NCBI RefSeq assembly: GCF_000003605.2
Contig: NW_003146281.1
Location: 3,541-20,806 of the forward strand
Direction: 5' to 3'
DNA: 17,266 nucleotides
Source of the DNA: Saccoglossus kowalevskii
Taxonomy: Eukaryota; Hemichordata; Enteropneusta; Harrimaniidae
In this document: in pieces, positions 8,885-17,266 of the stretch
How the letters are laid out: each line of letters starts with the position of its first letter
Position numbering within the stretch: the first letter of the stretch is position 1
Notes under the pieces: generated by a model
Told to the model about the DNA's origin: nothing
Databases searched by the model: none
What the model saw: the letters and a program-made list of their open reading frames with translations, nothing else
Program-made: the position numbers and the translations under genes

Positions 8885-9960
8885 TGATCCGTCTAGTGAA
8901 AGAGCGTTTTTTTATGATATGAACACGGACCAATCTTTTTTACTATCATAGTTGGAAATAAGAGGAGACTAGTCGAATCGTTGGTGTATTGGGAGCGCCA
9001 AATAATTCATTTTGAAAGCCCGGGGTAGCGTTAACATTTGTCGTACTGGTAGCAAACTAGCATTATTTATTTTTTTCTGTAAATACTTTATTACATTTAT
9101 TCACAAATACGGTTTGCTGCTTTATTATAGTCATTTTTTCTAACGATTATGAAATTCATGCCACTCAGCTGGTCATAAGTGTATAGTCACGTGACTGTGG
9201 TGATTGTTTTCTTGAACCGATATTGGTATTAAAGTACCATTTGAAATGTGTTGCGATAATCCAATTGGCGCAGAAACACGGAGAATACAATGAAATCCGA
9301 CATGTGTTGCAAACTTGATTGATCACCAACAATACCACGCCCTGAAACAATCTGACGGCAGATATATGCAGGTTATGATAGTGCTTTGTTCAAATAAAAT
9401 GCATGTTTTTTTATGTTTTAAGCATAACTTTTAGTATCCTCTTACTGCATGGCAATCTCCTTGCTTACTTCTACGTCATACTATGCCATGGTTGAATCGA
9501 TTATTCATTCTACGCAATCCACAGTTACGTATTTGTCCAGATTGAACACAACAAAATGAATTTCAGTGACAGAACCGTCACGTGATGTCTGTAATGGCAA
9601 TACTGTATTGTAGCTACATTTTGTGTATTTTTTTATTTCATCTATCAAACTTTGAGTGAGCACTGTACGCGACTAGAAAAAAAACAATGCTGCAAATATT
9701 CCTGTTGTTATAAACTCTTTATGATTACTAGTGATACAATTATCTAATTGTTGACAGCTCTGTAAATTCTCATATAGTTTGGTTAACCTGTGATCAACTC
9801 TTTTCATATAAACCCGGAACATTCCAAGAGTTACGTGACTGTATTAGCTCTCGGTGTAATCATACTTCTGCCAACCTTCAACTGATCTGTACGATATTCA
9901 AGTTATTTTTTTACGCTTTTCTGTAAATATGACATTCTATTTTTAATATAGTACATAAAC
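8885..9960. other. Barx 3' UTR and downstream AT-rich sequence
   Basis: There is no coding signal beyond short random frames. The first 0.5 kb is probably Barx 3' UTR. The rest (9420-9960) is AT-rich and I see no repeat or RNA gene in it. Confidence 0.6.
9393..9398 (+). terminator. Probable Barx polyadenylation signal AATAAA
   Basis: The canonical AATAAA lies about 510 bp after the Barx stop codon and is followed within 10-25 bp by a T/GT-rich stretch (gcatgttttttt and tgtttta), as expected for a cleavage region. A weaker ATTAAA at 9228-9233 is an alternative. The implied 3' UTR is about 0.5 kb. Confidence 0.55.
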
Positions 9961-10015
9961 ATGTTTTTAAAGCATTGCAATTCAATATTTAATTGTATTC
10001 CGTATATACTATTTA

Positions 10016-10045
10016 CCCCCCCCCCCCTCCCTCCCTCCCTCTCCG
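10016..10045 (-). repeat. C-tract with G-quadruplex potential on the minus strand
   Basis: A run of 12 or more cytosines is followed by three CTCC/CCTCC steps (ccctccctccctctcc). The minus strand reads GGGAGGGAGGG followed by a long G-run, meeting the G3+N1-7 four-run rule for a G-quadruplex, with an i-motif possible on the + strand. It could also serve as a polypyrimidine tract for the AG at 10079-10080. Confidence 0.7.
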
Positions 10046-10080
10046 CCGCCTCATCCCAATATTCTAATATTTTAATGCAG

Positions 10081-10339
10081 CTCTCCTTTTATGATGATTC
10101 ACACTCACTTTTCTACGGCGGCCTTGTCACACTGAAACCCCCTTTTGCGTGGCTCCGTGAAACGCTTACAAACCGTTTAGTTTCAATGATCTTGAATACG
10201 AGGCGCTCGACTGGTGATGATATGATCGTGATCCACGAGTACACGGGTTTATTTTATACCATGAAGAATACGTTAGATTCACAGGAACAAAATTCCCAAC
10301 AAAAAACGACAATATGGATGATGACTTCCCTAAAATACA
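10081..10339 (+). other. Possible orphan exon of an unrecognised gene
   Basis: The open frame starting with ATG at 9961 runs to 10437 (158 codons), the second longest non-repeat frame in the window. Inside it, 10081-10339 is bounded by an acceptor-like stretch (pyrimidine tract, TCTAAT, then TTTTAATGCAG ending at 10080) and by a strong donor, GTGAGT, at 10340. It would give about 86 codons with mixed, non-repetitive composition (starting LSFYDDSHSLFYGG). I recognise no domain, and no partner exon is apparent. It may be chance. Confidence 0.22.
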
Positions 10340-10439
10340 GTGAGTATATTCGAATCGACGGCTGCTACTACGTGACTTTCACTTTCGAACTTCTCGGGTC
10401 GACATATTCAGTGTTTTACAATACGAAATACAACTAAGT

Positions 10440-12200
10440 TTGCTTACAACAACTTTCGACTATGCAGAAAACACATGTCGTCCTTTTCCCACAATTTGAG
10501 ACACAGAAAAAAAAACTTGTAAAATTTCCACTGGAAACTGAAATATGTTACCGACTAGCACATACTCGACCTGTTATTTTTGTCGAAAGATACAATGCCC
10601 CAAGCGATCATCCCATGTCAGGAAATAAATCAGTGTCAGTGCGCGCGACAGACTGTTATATTGGTCTATAAATTGTTTACGGAGCTAGGGAGTCCAATTG
10701 TCATTATGTATCCCAGTAGTTTTAAGTCATGTAACTACATTGGTGGTCTAATGTCGTAGTGAATACTAACAATTAACGGTATGTCCTACAAAACTACCTT
10801 AATTAATTTCTCACTTAGTCCGCTGCACTGACACAAACACTTGCCGTTTTGAAATACTTCCAACTGACACGAAGTGCTGTGAAAATGACTTTTTCAGGCT
10901 GTAATATAAACTTAAAGCAGACACATATTAGTATCTAAGTGAGTCGGAATTTCTACTGTTGTTAAAGTGAAAGTTTATTAGATTTCTGTCATAGATTCGC
11001 CACATGAGTCTACACGCAAAGGTGACATAAACATACAATCATATTCAACCTTTATCCAATGATCATATATACCCACAATGCATCACGAATAAGACCATCC
11101 GGTAGCTTTGGTCCAAAACGTTCCCTGCAATCACACGTAATCGAGACGGAAACAAACACGGACAGATATAATTGGTCTCACGAGATTTAGTCATACTTTG
11201 TGATATTGAAGTTGATAGAAATGTACAGATGTTGAACTGACACGAAACTGCGTGATCATTTATATAGTTCACAGCATCACTCCCCCTCCATTGTTGTTTA
11301 ATCAAATACATAGATTTATGACGGATGTGTCGAGAACAACTGCGATTACATCTGTGACACAATCTCCTAATTTAAACGAGCATGTTTATCTTGATTATTT
11401 TGACACATCCATAGATAGAATGCGATGGGCTGGCACAGTCGATTTGTAATAAAATACTCCATACAGTTATTAAATGTTTAATTCACGTTTACGCCTTATT
11501 GATTATAATCTATTAAATATACATAGTCGCGTACTTATAGTGTGTAAACACATCGTGAATATGAATATCGTTGCCTTTGGACCAATCTTGTTCATGAATA
11601 CACGGAGAAACGAAGGGATTCAGAAAAACACCTTAAAATAGTCAAAGACCCAGATGAAGGTGAAAGGTTACATAACATACTGAAATTATATCTTCCATAC
11701 TTTCGGGTAAAATATTTAATTCTTGTGAAGTGACACCAACTATTACGATCTTCACTGAGATTATAGGGTATATCGTATTCCATGATATTAAATATTAAAG
11801 AGGGGGTTAACTAACTGGGCGATTATCTAATTAATACACTTCGCAACCATTCACTAGTTCTCACCATCATCATGTGTTGTATTTACCGAACGTGTTTGTG
11901 TGTGAGGGGGAGGGGGAGGGGTGTTATATCCTTTATTTTATATTTGACTATCGACAAATGTGTACTACAAAAGATTAGAACTTCGAGAAATTAGGTGCGA
12001 GTTTGGGTTCAAATTAAGCCTTAATCAAGTTGTTAATTTGGTTTAGGTATATTCGCTAGTTTATTTTTTGTGGTGGGGGTCGTATAACATAATTCCTTGG
12101 TCGTTATACTTTCACATCACTGACATCACTTCGTAACAAGCGAAACAAGTTCTGTATTATCAAGTATATTTACACAATGAAAACGTATAACAATAGGAAA
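10440..12200. other. AT-rich region without recognisable genes
   Basis: Short frames on both strands overlap each other (for example 11063-11362 on the minus strand and 11252-11449 on the plus strand) and resemble nothing known. A G-rich stretch at 11905-11921 (GGGGG A GGGGG A GGGG) is the only compositional oddity. No RNA gene was seen. Confidence 0.6.
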
Positions 12201-12430
12201 ATTGATCTAAGTCAGTGGTGGCGTTGTGATTGCTACACACAACTTATAATTGTTGAAAGTGTAGGTTCCGAATTCAGATCCTACCTAGGATTATGGACCC
12301 ACCAACAGGACACCAACAAAGCGGTCCCTGGTTCAGTGAGCCAAATACTCGATAAGGGAAGTCACACAGACATATGTGAAGCAAGTTGTGTTCCAGTAGG
12401 CCCGGTTGATGCCGGCGTTGATTAACTTGC
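12200..12430 (+). mobile_element. Possible degenerate tRNA-derived SINE
   Basis: This GC-richer block begins with an A-box-like TAAGTCAGTGGTGG (12209-12222). A hairpin GTTGTG...CACAAC follows where an anticodon arm would sit. Next is a T-arm-like GTAGGTTC...ATCCTAC that resembles a B box (GGTTCGANTCC) interrupted by a few bases. A non-tRNA body (GACCCACCAACAGGACACC onward) extends to about 12430. The order and spacing fit a tRNA-derived SINE head followed by a body. No clear 3' tail or target-site duplication was found. Short open frames on both strands here are not convincing genes. Confidence 0.38.
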
Positions 12431-14280
12431 CACTTGATAGAGAAATGTCGTTTACCAAACATGAATATGGTTTCTGGTAAAATATGCGCTATATGCATTA
12501 TTAGAAATGACAGACAGTGCCAGGAGATACAACAGTACACTCAACGGAGCAACGTTATTTTCAAGCGCGTTTATTGGTAAATATATCATACTATAGTAGT
12601 GTCTGGGTATAATAGTTTGGTTACTAATATGAAACGCGTTGAAATAAAACTATCTTGCATGTTAAACATAAAGTAGTCTATGAATACCAGATACACCAAT
12701 CTGTATGCGTACAGTGTGACCTTCACGATAATTTCTTAAAGGAGCGAAACTCACAACTATGTTACGCAGGAATGTTCTCGCTGCAAACAACATGGTATTG
12801 GACACCCCTGGCATTGCCCTTGCTGCTTGAATACCTTAATTCAATGATTCTGTTCATAATTACCAGACAATACTTAGCGTCATATTTGATGAAGCTATAT
12901 AGTGATTGGCAAATTACTAAAGCAAACCTTCGCACTCAGGGGAAATAGTTGGTTGGTGAGTCTTCGCATATCTCACATGTCGTTTATTACATTTTTTTAC
13001 TGGATAGAATGTGAACATTGCCAATAGTCACGGAATAATCTACGTGGCTAGCTCGATACATGTTGACCCCAGAATTTGACGAATTCCGATCAATCATGAC
13101 ATGTAAGAGATACAATGGACATTTTACCGAACTGTGATCATTTTGTTGCTTATAGGAAGTGCACACACCACCAGACTATTATTTAATTGATACTCTAGAG
13201 TCTATGTCACAAAGTCGCCAGCGAATCGAAAATTGGTGTTTTATATTCCAGTGTTATAATCGAACATATTGGATATTTCAATATATGTTCCACAAAAATA
13301 CCTACCACGATTTGCGAAGAAAAATGTGTCCATTAATTTGCCATTGGCACAAAACGAAGAAAATGTTTTTGACAGTGAAAGTGTGATTTTTGATCGATAC
13401 CCATACACTATTTCGTGTGATGGCTTGATATCTGTAGCGTAATTACCATTGTCCATCTATAAGTCATACTCATATTTACATGTTTTACAAAATACTCTAG
13501 GATCATAAATGATAAGTTTAAATCGGGACATATTTGAACGAAATCGATAAAATATCACTGATATATGATACGACATACAAATGAAAGTTTTATAACATGA
13601 CAATCCAACAACTATGCATCGTTTCTATGACAACTGTGGATAAACCAGTCAAAAATACAGACCAGACAAATCAATCGATTGGTTTCAATACTTGCAGAAG
13701 CTAACGTAAGCGGATATATAAAATCTGTGACAATGTTAACTGATACTCTCCGTAATAAACTAATAAACAGATGCTTCACATTAATAAAGCGGTCACTCAA
13801 TCCGGCGTTCGGGTTATAATCGTTAAAATCCTTTTTTGATAAAAAGGTTTATTTTAATGGCAGCCTATGATCAAATATGGTAATGTGCTTGCTTACGTAA
13901 AATACGCGCTGTGTTATGACGCGTCTGAATTTAAAATTTAAAACTTCTAAAACATCTGAATAGCTTAGGGGATCACTTTAATACACTGGTGGCGATTTCC
14001 AAAATTATTTCCACAAATGTAGTACAATTATAACCAGGAAATATAGATCTATGTTGTATACATTCTGCTATTCACTGAAAACAAAAATACGCATGTTAAT
14101 CTCTTTGATAAATCCCGAGATTTAAATTAGTCTGTAGTATTTTTTATTCACGCTTTACTACTGCTTTGCTATAAGTATTGCATGGTTTACGTCGTGCATG
14201 TGCCCAAGTTCACGGAGATATAGCTAATACGAGGAGAGTTACCACAATATAATCCTGTAACCATACTGTGCGGATGATTA
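12431..14280. other. AT-rich region without recognisable genes
   Basis: Open frames of 62-97 codons occur on both strands and resemble no protein family I can name. An AATAAA at 12643-12648 and several scattered homeodomain-like TAAT cores are expected by chance at this AT content. No RNA gene or transposon was identified. Confidence 0.6.
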
Positions 14281-14287
14281 TACTACG

Positions 14288-14354
14288 TTTAAACATAGAC
14301 CCTCTAAAAGAGGGTCTATAAGTCATACTCTAAAAGAGGGTCTATGGTTTAAAT
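14288..14354. repeat. Nested palindrome with duplicated hairpin arm
   Basis: TTTAAACATAGACCCTCT at 14288-14305 pairs with AGAGGGTCTAT at 14309-14319. The 18 bp segment CTCTAAAAGAGGGTCTAT (14302-14319) is repeated directly at 14328-14345. The second copy is followed by GGTTTAAAT, so the left arm also pairs with it across the whole structure with one extra G. Two alternative hairpins are therefore possible. This may be a remnant of a foldback element or a rearranged terminal inverted repeat. Confidence 0.85.
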
Positions 14355-15233
14355 CGCAATCTACGATAATCGTCCTTGTAAACCAAGTAGAAGATCAAGC
14401 CTCGTAGTCGAAATGGGTTTTGTATACCAATAGCCGTCGGCAACACTCACCACCTTTGCTTTCTTAAACAGTTAAGTGATACTTTATTTGCACATTTTAA
14501 TAACTTTTCAATCAGTCCATTTTCCGGTTAGCTAGCCGTGAAATTGGTAAGCCTTTATCGCAGTCCGCACCGCAATAATAGTTTGCCGACTACTGCCTGC
14601 AAGCTGTGGACAACGGACACTGGCACATTCTGATCTCATGGCATCGTGTTTTCAGCTGATGCGGGACGGTGTCTAAATGAGGCGTGCACGTGTGAAGTAA
14701 TTAGCTCTGCCGAGTAGAAACACTGTAGCAATGACCTGGCACTTCATTATAACATCATCGTACATGTGTCGTCGCGAAAACCACATTGATCAAGTTCAGT
14801 GGTATACAGATATAAAATATAAAAACGCGCAATGAGGTACCTCCCCTAAATGTGTACCCTATCTGCTGACAGGCAAGGGGGTACAAACCTATTCCCTACA
14901 TACAATGGGTCGTTGAACCGTTTAACGTTAGTGCACAGTCTATCTATCCTCTACTATAAAGGGAATGTGGCTAGTGGTAAAGTTTGGTAGCCGCAAAATC
15001 AGTTTGTTTGTGTGATTGTTTGTTTAATTGTTAGTTTTGGAGGAAAGGCAAACAACCACTGTGTTGTCTGTACATTAGAGATTGTTAATCACCGCATCCC
15101 GTGCATTAACAACATCTCTGTGTAAACCATGCCGTCATTCTTTGTCATAGACAGACGTGCATAAATTGCACCAAAGACACACGAAAATACATTACATAAA
15201 ATACATGTATTTTCTAGCTGTCTTTGATTGCAT
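14355..15233. other. Non-coding region with a GC-richer block
   Basis: No gene is seen. Positions 14525-14770 are GC-richer than the flanks and contain CGTGCACGTGTGA and GTAATTAGC, an E-box and a homeodomain-type TAATTA core side by side. This could be a regulatory element. A perfect palindrome GAGGTACCTC lies at 14834-14843. A TTTG-rich stretch is at 15001-15035. Confidence 0.45.
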
Positions 15234-15245
15234 TTTGTTTTATTA

Positions 15246-15923
15246 GTAATTCGTGGAAAAAGTTTACCAAACCGGTCCACACATTACTTACAAAAAATTT
15301 AAAACAAACTTCATTTTGGAAAACTACTTAATTAAGCTAAAAAATAAAGAACTGAAAAGTACCCTAACTAAATTCAGACTGAGCAATCACAGTTTAGAAA
15401 TTGAAAAAGGAAGACACAACAGAATCAAAAGTAGCGACAGAATCTGCAAATTGTGTAATAAAAATGATATTGAAGATGAACATCACTTCCTCATAATATG
15501 CCCAGTATATAGTAAAGAGAGGGTCATTTTATACAATGAAGCTGAAAAGATTATTCCTGACTTTACTAATCTCACACCTGAAAATAAATTCATAAAAATA
15601 ATGTCAAATAATAACTTAGCAATTCCTCTGGCACAATATCTGAAATACAGCTTTGCTATTAGACAGCAGCACCTACTTAGTCATTAACTTTTTTTTTTAA
15701 ACCTATTCATTGGGTTTTTGTTTTTATATTCAGTTTATAGTTTTTTGTTGGTGTTTCATTTTACTTTATTATATATTTCCGTTACTAACTTCAATTTAGT
15801 CTGTTTTTGGTTGTCTTTAAACTATTAGCCATTGGAATTTGATTAATTGTTATCTGTAATTTTTGTTGTTGTTGTAACCTTTAACCTCCTTCAGTAGGTT
15901 GTTATGAGTTAATAAATTGTTTG
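15246..15923 (+). mobile_element. 5'-truncated LINE (non-LTR retrotransposon) 3' end
   Basis: The insert holds the last part of a reverse-transcriptase ORF, about 235 bp of 3' UTR, an AATAAA at 15911-15916 and a TTTG-type simple tail. A 12 bp direct repeat TTTGTTTTATTA flanks it (15234-15245 and 15924-15935), consistent with a target-site duplication overlapping the tail. The reverse-transcriptase core and endonuclease are absent, so the copy is dead on arrival, as is usual for LINE insertions. The family (CR1, Jockey or similar) cannot be fixed from this tail. Confidence 0.82.
15250..15687 (+). pseudogene. LINE ORF2 C-terminal fragment with CCHC zinc knuckle
   Basis: About 145 codons are open from just after a TAA at 15247 to a stop at 15685-15687. 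There is no ATG at the front, as expected for a 5'-truncated copy. The residues KFRLSNHSLEIEKGRHNRI, then a C-x2-C-x8-9-H-x4-5-C cluster (ICKLC...DEHHFLIICPVY), are the typical tail after the reverse-transcriptase domain of many invertebrate LINEs. The frame has no internal stop, so the insertion is relatively young. It is not expected to encode a functional enzyme. Confidence 0.85.
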
Positions 15924-15946
15924 TTTGTTTTATTACTGGGTAATCC

Positions 15947-16003
15947 TCACACTCACGGTTACTAAAAAAAGATATTAGTCTTTTAGTAACCGTGTCACAC
16001 TCA
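15947..16003. mobile_element. Tiny palindromic insertion-like element flanked by 9 bp direct repeats
   Basis: A 14 bp perfect inverted repeat CACGGTTACTAAAA (15954-15967) and TTTTAGTAACCGTG (15981-15994) surrounds a 13 bp AT-rich centre. Identical 9-mers TCACACTCA lie at 15947-15955 and 15995-16003, directly adjoining or overlapping the arms. This is the layout of a miniature inverted-repeat element with a 9 bp target duplication, a length typical of Mutator-like or hAT-like (8 bp) transposons. At about 39 bp it is far shorter than usual MITEs and may be an internal-deletion remnant or a chance hairpin. Confidence 0.55.
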
Positions 16004-16928
16004 AGAAGATTGTTTACATATCACAATGCCAACTACAACATTGCACGAAAACAGCAATGTGACGTTATTTTATTTAGTGTCAGATTCACGTGTTACGTGT
16101 TTACTTTAATATGAGCTGGTAGTTTTGGGTTTTATCAACGAGGCAACTGGGATCGGACATATATATCACCCAAGGGTGGGGTCTCTGAATAAAATATGGT
16201 ACGCAAGCTGAAATAAAAAAAACGGGGGTGCTATTTAGTTATTTGACGCGTATATGCGTGTACCGTATTTAGGGTCGAATATTTTAAAATATATAAATAA
16301 AGTGTAAAAAAGGAATCTCATGAATTCATGTTACCTCAACTTGGAAACAGTATGATGTTAGTATGTATATAGGGTATCTATTTTAAGTTTCTGCACTTGA
16401 AAAGGGGTATAATTTCACTAAAATAAGTACGTGTTTAGAGACTTTTTTTGAAAAGCTATACTTCAGTGTGGGTACCAGGTTGGACTTTGAATACCTCCCC
16501 CCCCCCGCGGTATATAACAATTCGGTCATTATGACTTCAGTGCTGAGTCACTACTGGATTCTCCTTTATTATTCACTCATGAGTAGCCGTACATGTCATG
16601 CATTGTCGAACATGTAGGACAACTAGTTCAGAATGTTCAAGGTCGTATAAACTAATAAACGATCTGGGTTATATAAGCCATCATCTTTTGATATATACCA
16701 AATATGATTGTACCCGTCATGCAATTCATTTAAACTGTAAATACGCGAGTTGAAACCATGTTTTACTGTCTTGAAATAAACCCTCCAATATGCATTCTGT
16801 ACATATGTTTGTTTGTAGCGTATTTACTCAGCTAAGTCAAATTTTATTATACACATATATTTTAATTAAAGTGCCTACGTATTACACGTTTGAACAAAGT
16901 ACGGGACTCACGCCAAACACGGTGAGTT
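16004..16928. other. Non-coding AT-rich region
   Basis: No coding sequence is recognised. A short C-run (CCTCCCCCCCCCGCGG) lies at 16495-16510. A palindromic CACGTGTTACGTG-type E-box stretch lies near 16087-16099. No RNA gene was seen. Confidence 0.6.
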
Positions 16929-17266
16929 ATATTCGTCGTATGGAACTCATATCAAAGAGGACCCGATGTATTCGTCGTATGGAACCCATATCAGACACTA
17001 TGCAAAGTATTCGTCGTATGGGACCCATATCGAAGACAACCCGATGTACTCGTCGTATGGGCCCATATCAAAGACGACTCAATGTATTTGTCATATGGAA
17101 CCCATATCAAAGACGATCCTATGTATTCGTCGTATGGAACCCATATCAATGACGACTCAATGTATTCGTCGTATGGAACCCATATCAAAGACGACCCGAT
17201 GTATTCGTCGTGTGGAACTCATATCAAAGACGACCCGATGTATTCGTCGTATGAGACTCATATCAA
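16929..17266. repeat. 39 bp minisatellite, running off the right edge
   Basis: Units close to GTATTCGTCGTATGGAACCC plus ATATCAAAGACGACCCGAT recur at 16929 (partial), 16968, 17007, 17046, 17084, 17123, 17162, 17201 and 17240. All spacings are 39 bp except one 38 bp unit. The period is thirteen codons, so frames stay open on both strands: IRRMEPISKTTRC-like on the plus strand and MIWVPYDEYIESS-like on the minus strand. These frames (16790-17152 and 16991-17188) break wherever a unit has an indel. I regard them as repeat by-products. Confidence 0.95.

Noticed and set aside
11063-11449. Opposing frames on both strands
   Set aside because: They overlap each other, have ordinary AT-rich composition and no recognisable domain.
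11905-11921. G-rich stretch as a G-quadruplex
   Set aside because: Only three G-runs separated by single A's; a four-run match needs splitting the runs, so it is weaker than the 10016 tract.
12655-12948. 97-codon frame
   Set aside because: No known motif; its length is within chance for this much sequence.
1-17266. CRISPR array interpretation of the tandem repeats
   Set aside because: Units are directly contiguous with no unique spacers, and the sequence is animal DNA with introns.

Overview
The window is animal (metazoan) nuclear DNA. It is AT-rich, intron-bearing and rich in minisatellites, with a truncated LINE retrotransposon and essentially one recognisable protein-coding gene. That gene is a Barx-family homeobox gene on the + strand, reconstructed here from three exons (3371-3668, 7573-7862, 8798-8884) whose splice phases join exactly into a 224-residue protein. 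The compact Barx gene and the type of LINE tail suggest a marine invertebrate, perhaps a cephalochordate, hemichordate or lophotrochozoan. The sequence alone does not settle the species.

Layout. Positions 1-850 are a 26-28 bp minisatellite with a roughly 303 bp higher-order period, fading into diverged copies to about 1090. From 1090 to 3370 there is no convincing coding sequence; the stretch includes the Barx upstream region. Positions 3371-8884 hold Barx. Its 3.9 kb first intron carries a five-copy 59 bp satellite, a tandem 152 bp duplication that shares a TGCACACTGTGCA palindrome with the satellite, an (AAAAC)13 microsatellite, and a CpG-rich patch with two E2F-like sites just upstream of the homeobox exon. 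A likely poly(A) signal lies at 9393.

From 9400 to 15230 the sequence is mostly AT-rich and non-coding. It contains a C-tract with G-quadruplex potential directly before a possible orphan exon (10081-10339), a degenerate tRNA-like (possibly SINE) patch near 12200-12430, and a nested palindrome at 14288-14354. At 15246-15923 lies a 5'-truncated LINE 3' end, encoding the terminal CCHC zinc-knuckle domain and flanked by a 12 bp target-site duplication. Just beyond it is a 39 bp palindromic insertion-like element flanked by 9 bp direct repeats. The window ends inside a 39 bp-period minisatellite (about 16929 to the end) whose period is a multiple of three, so it reads open on both strands.

No new multi-gene system is visible. 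The strongest points are the complete Barx gene model with its unusual Phe at homeodomain position 49, the possible internal promoter in its first intron, and several small mobile or palindromic structures.
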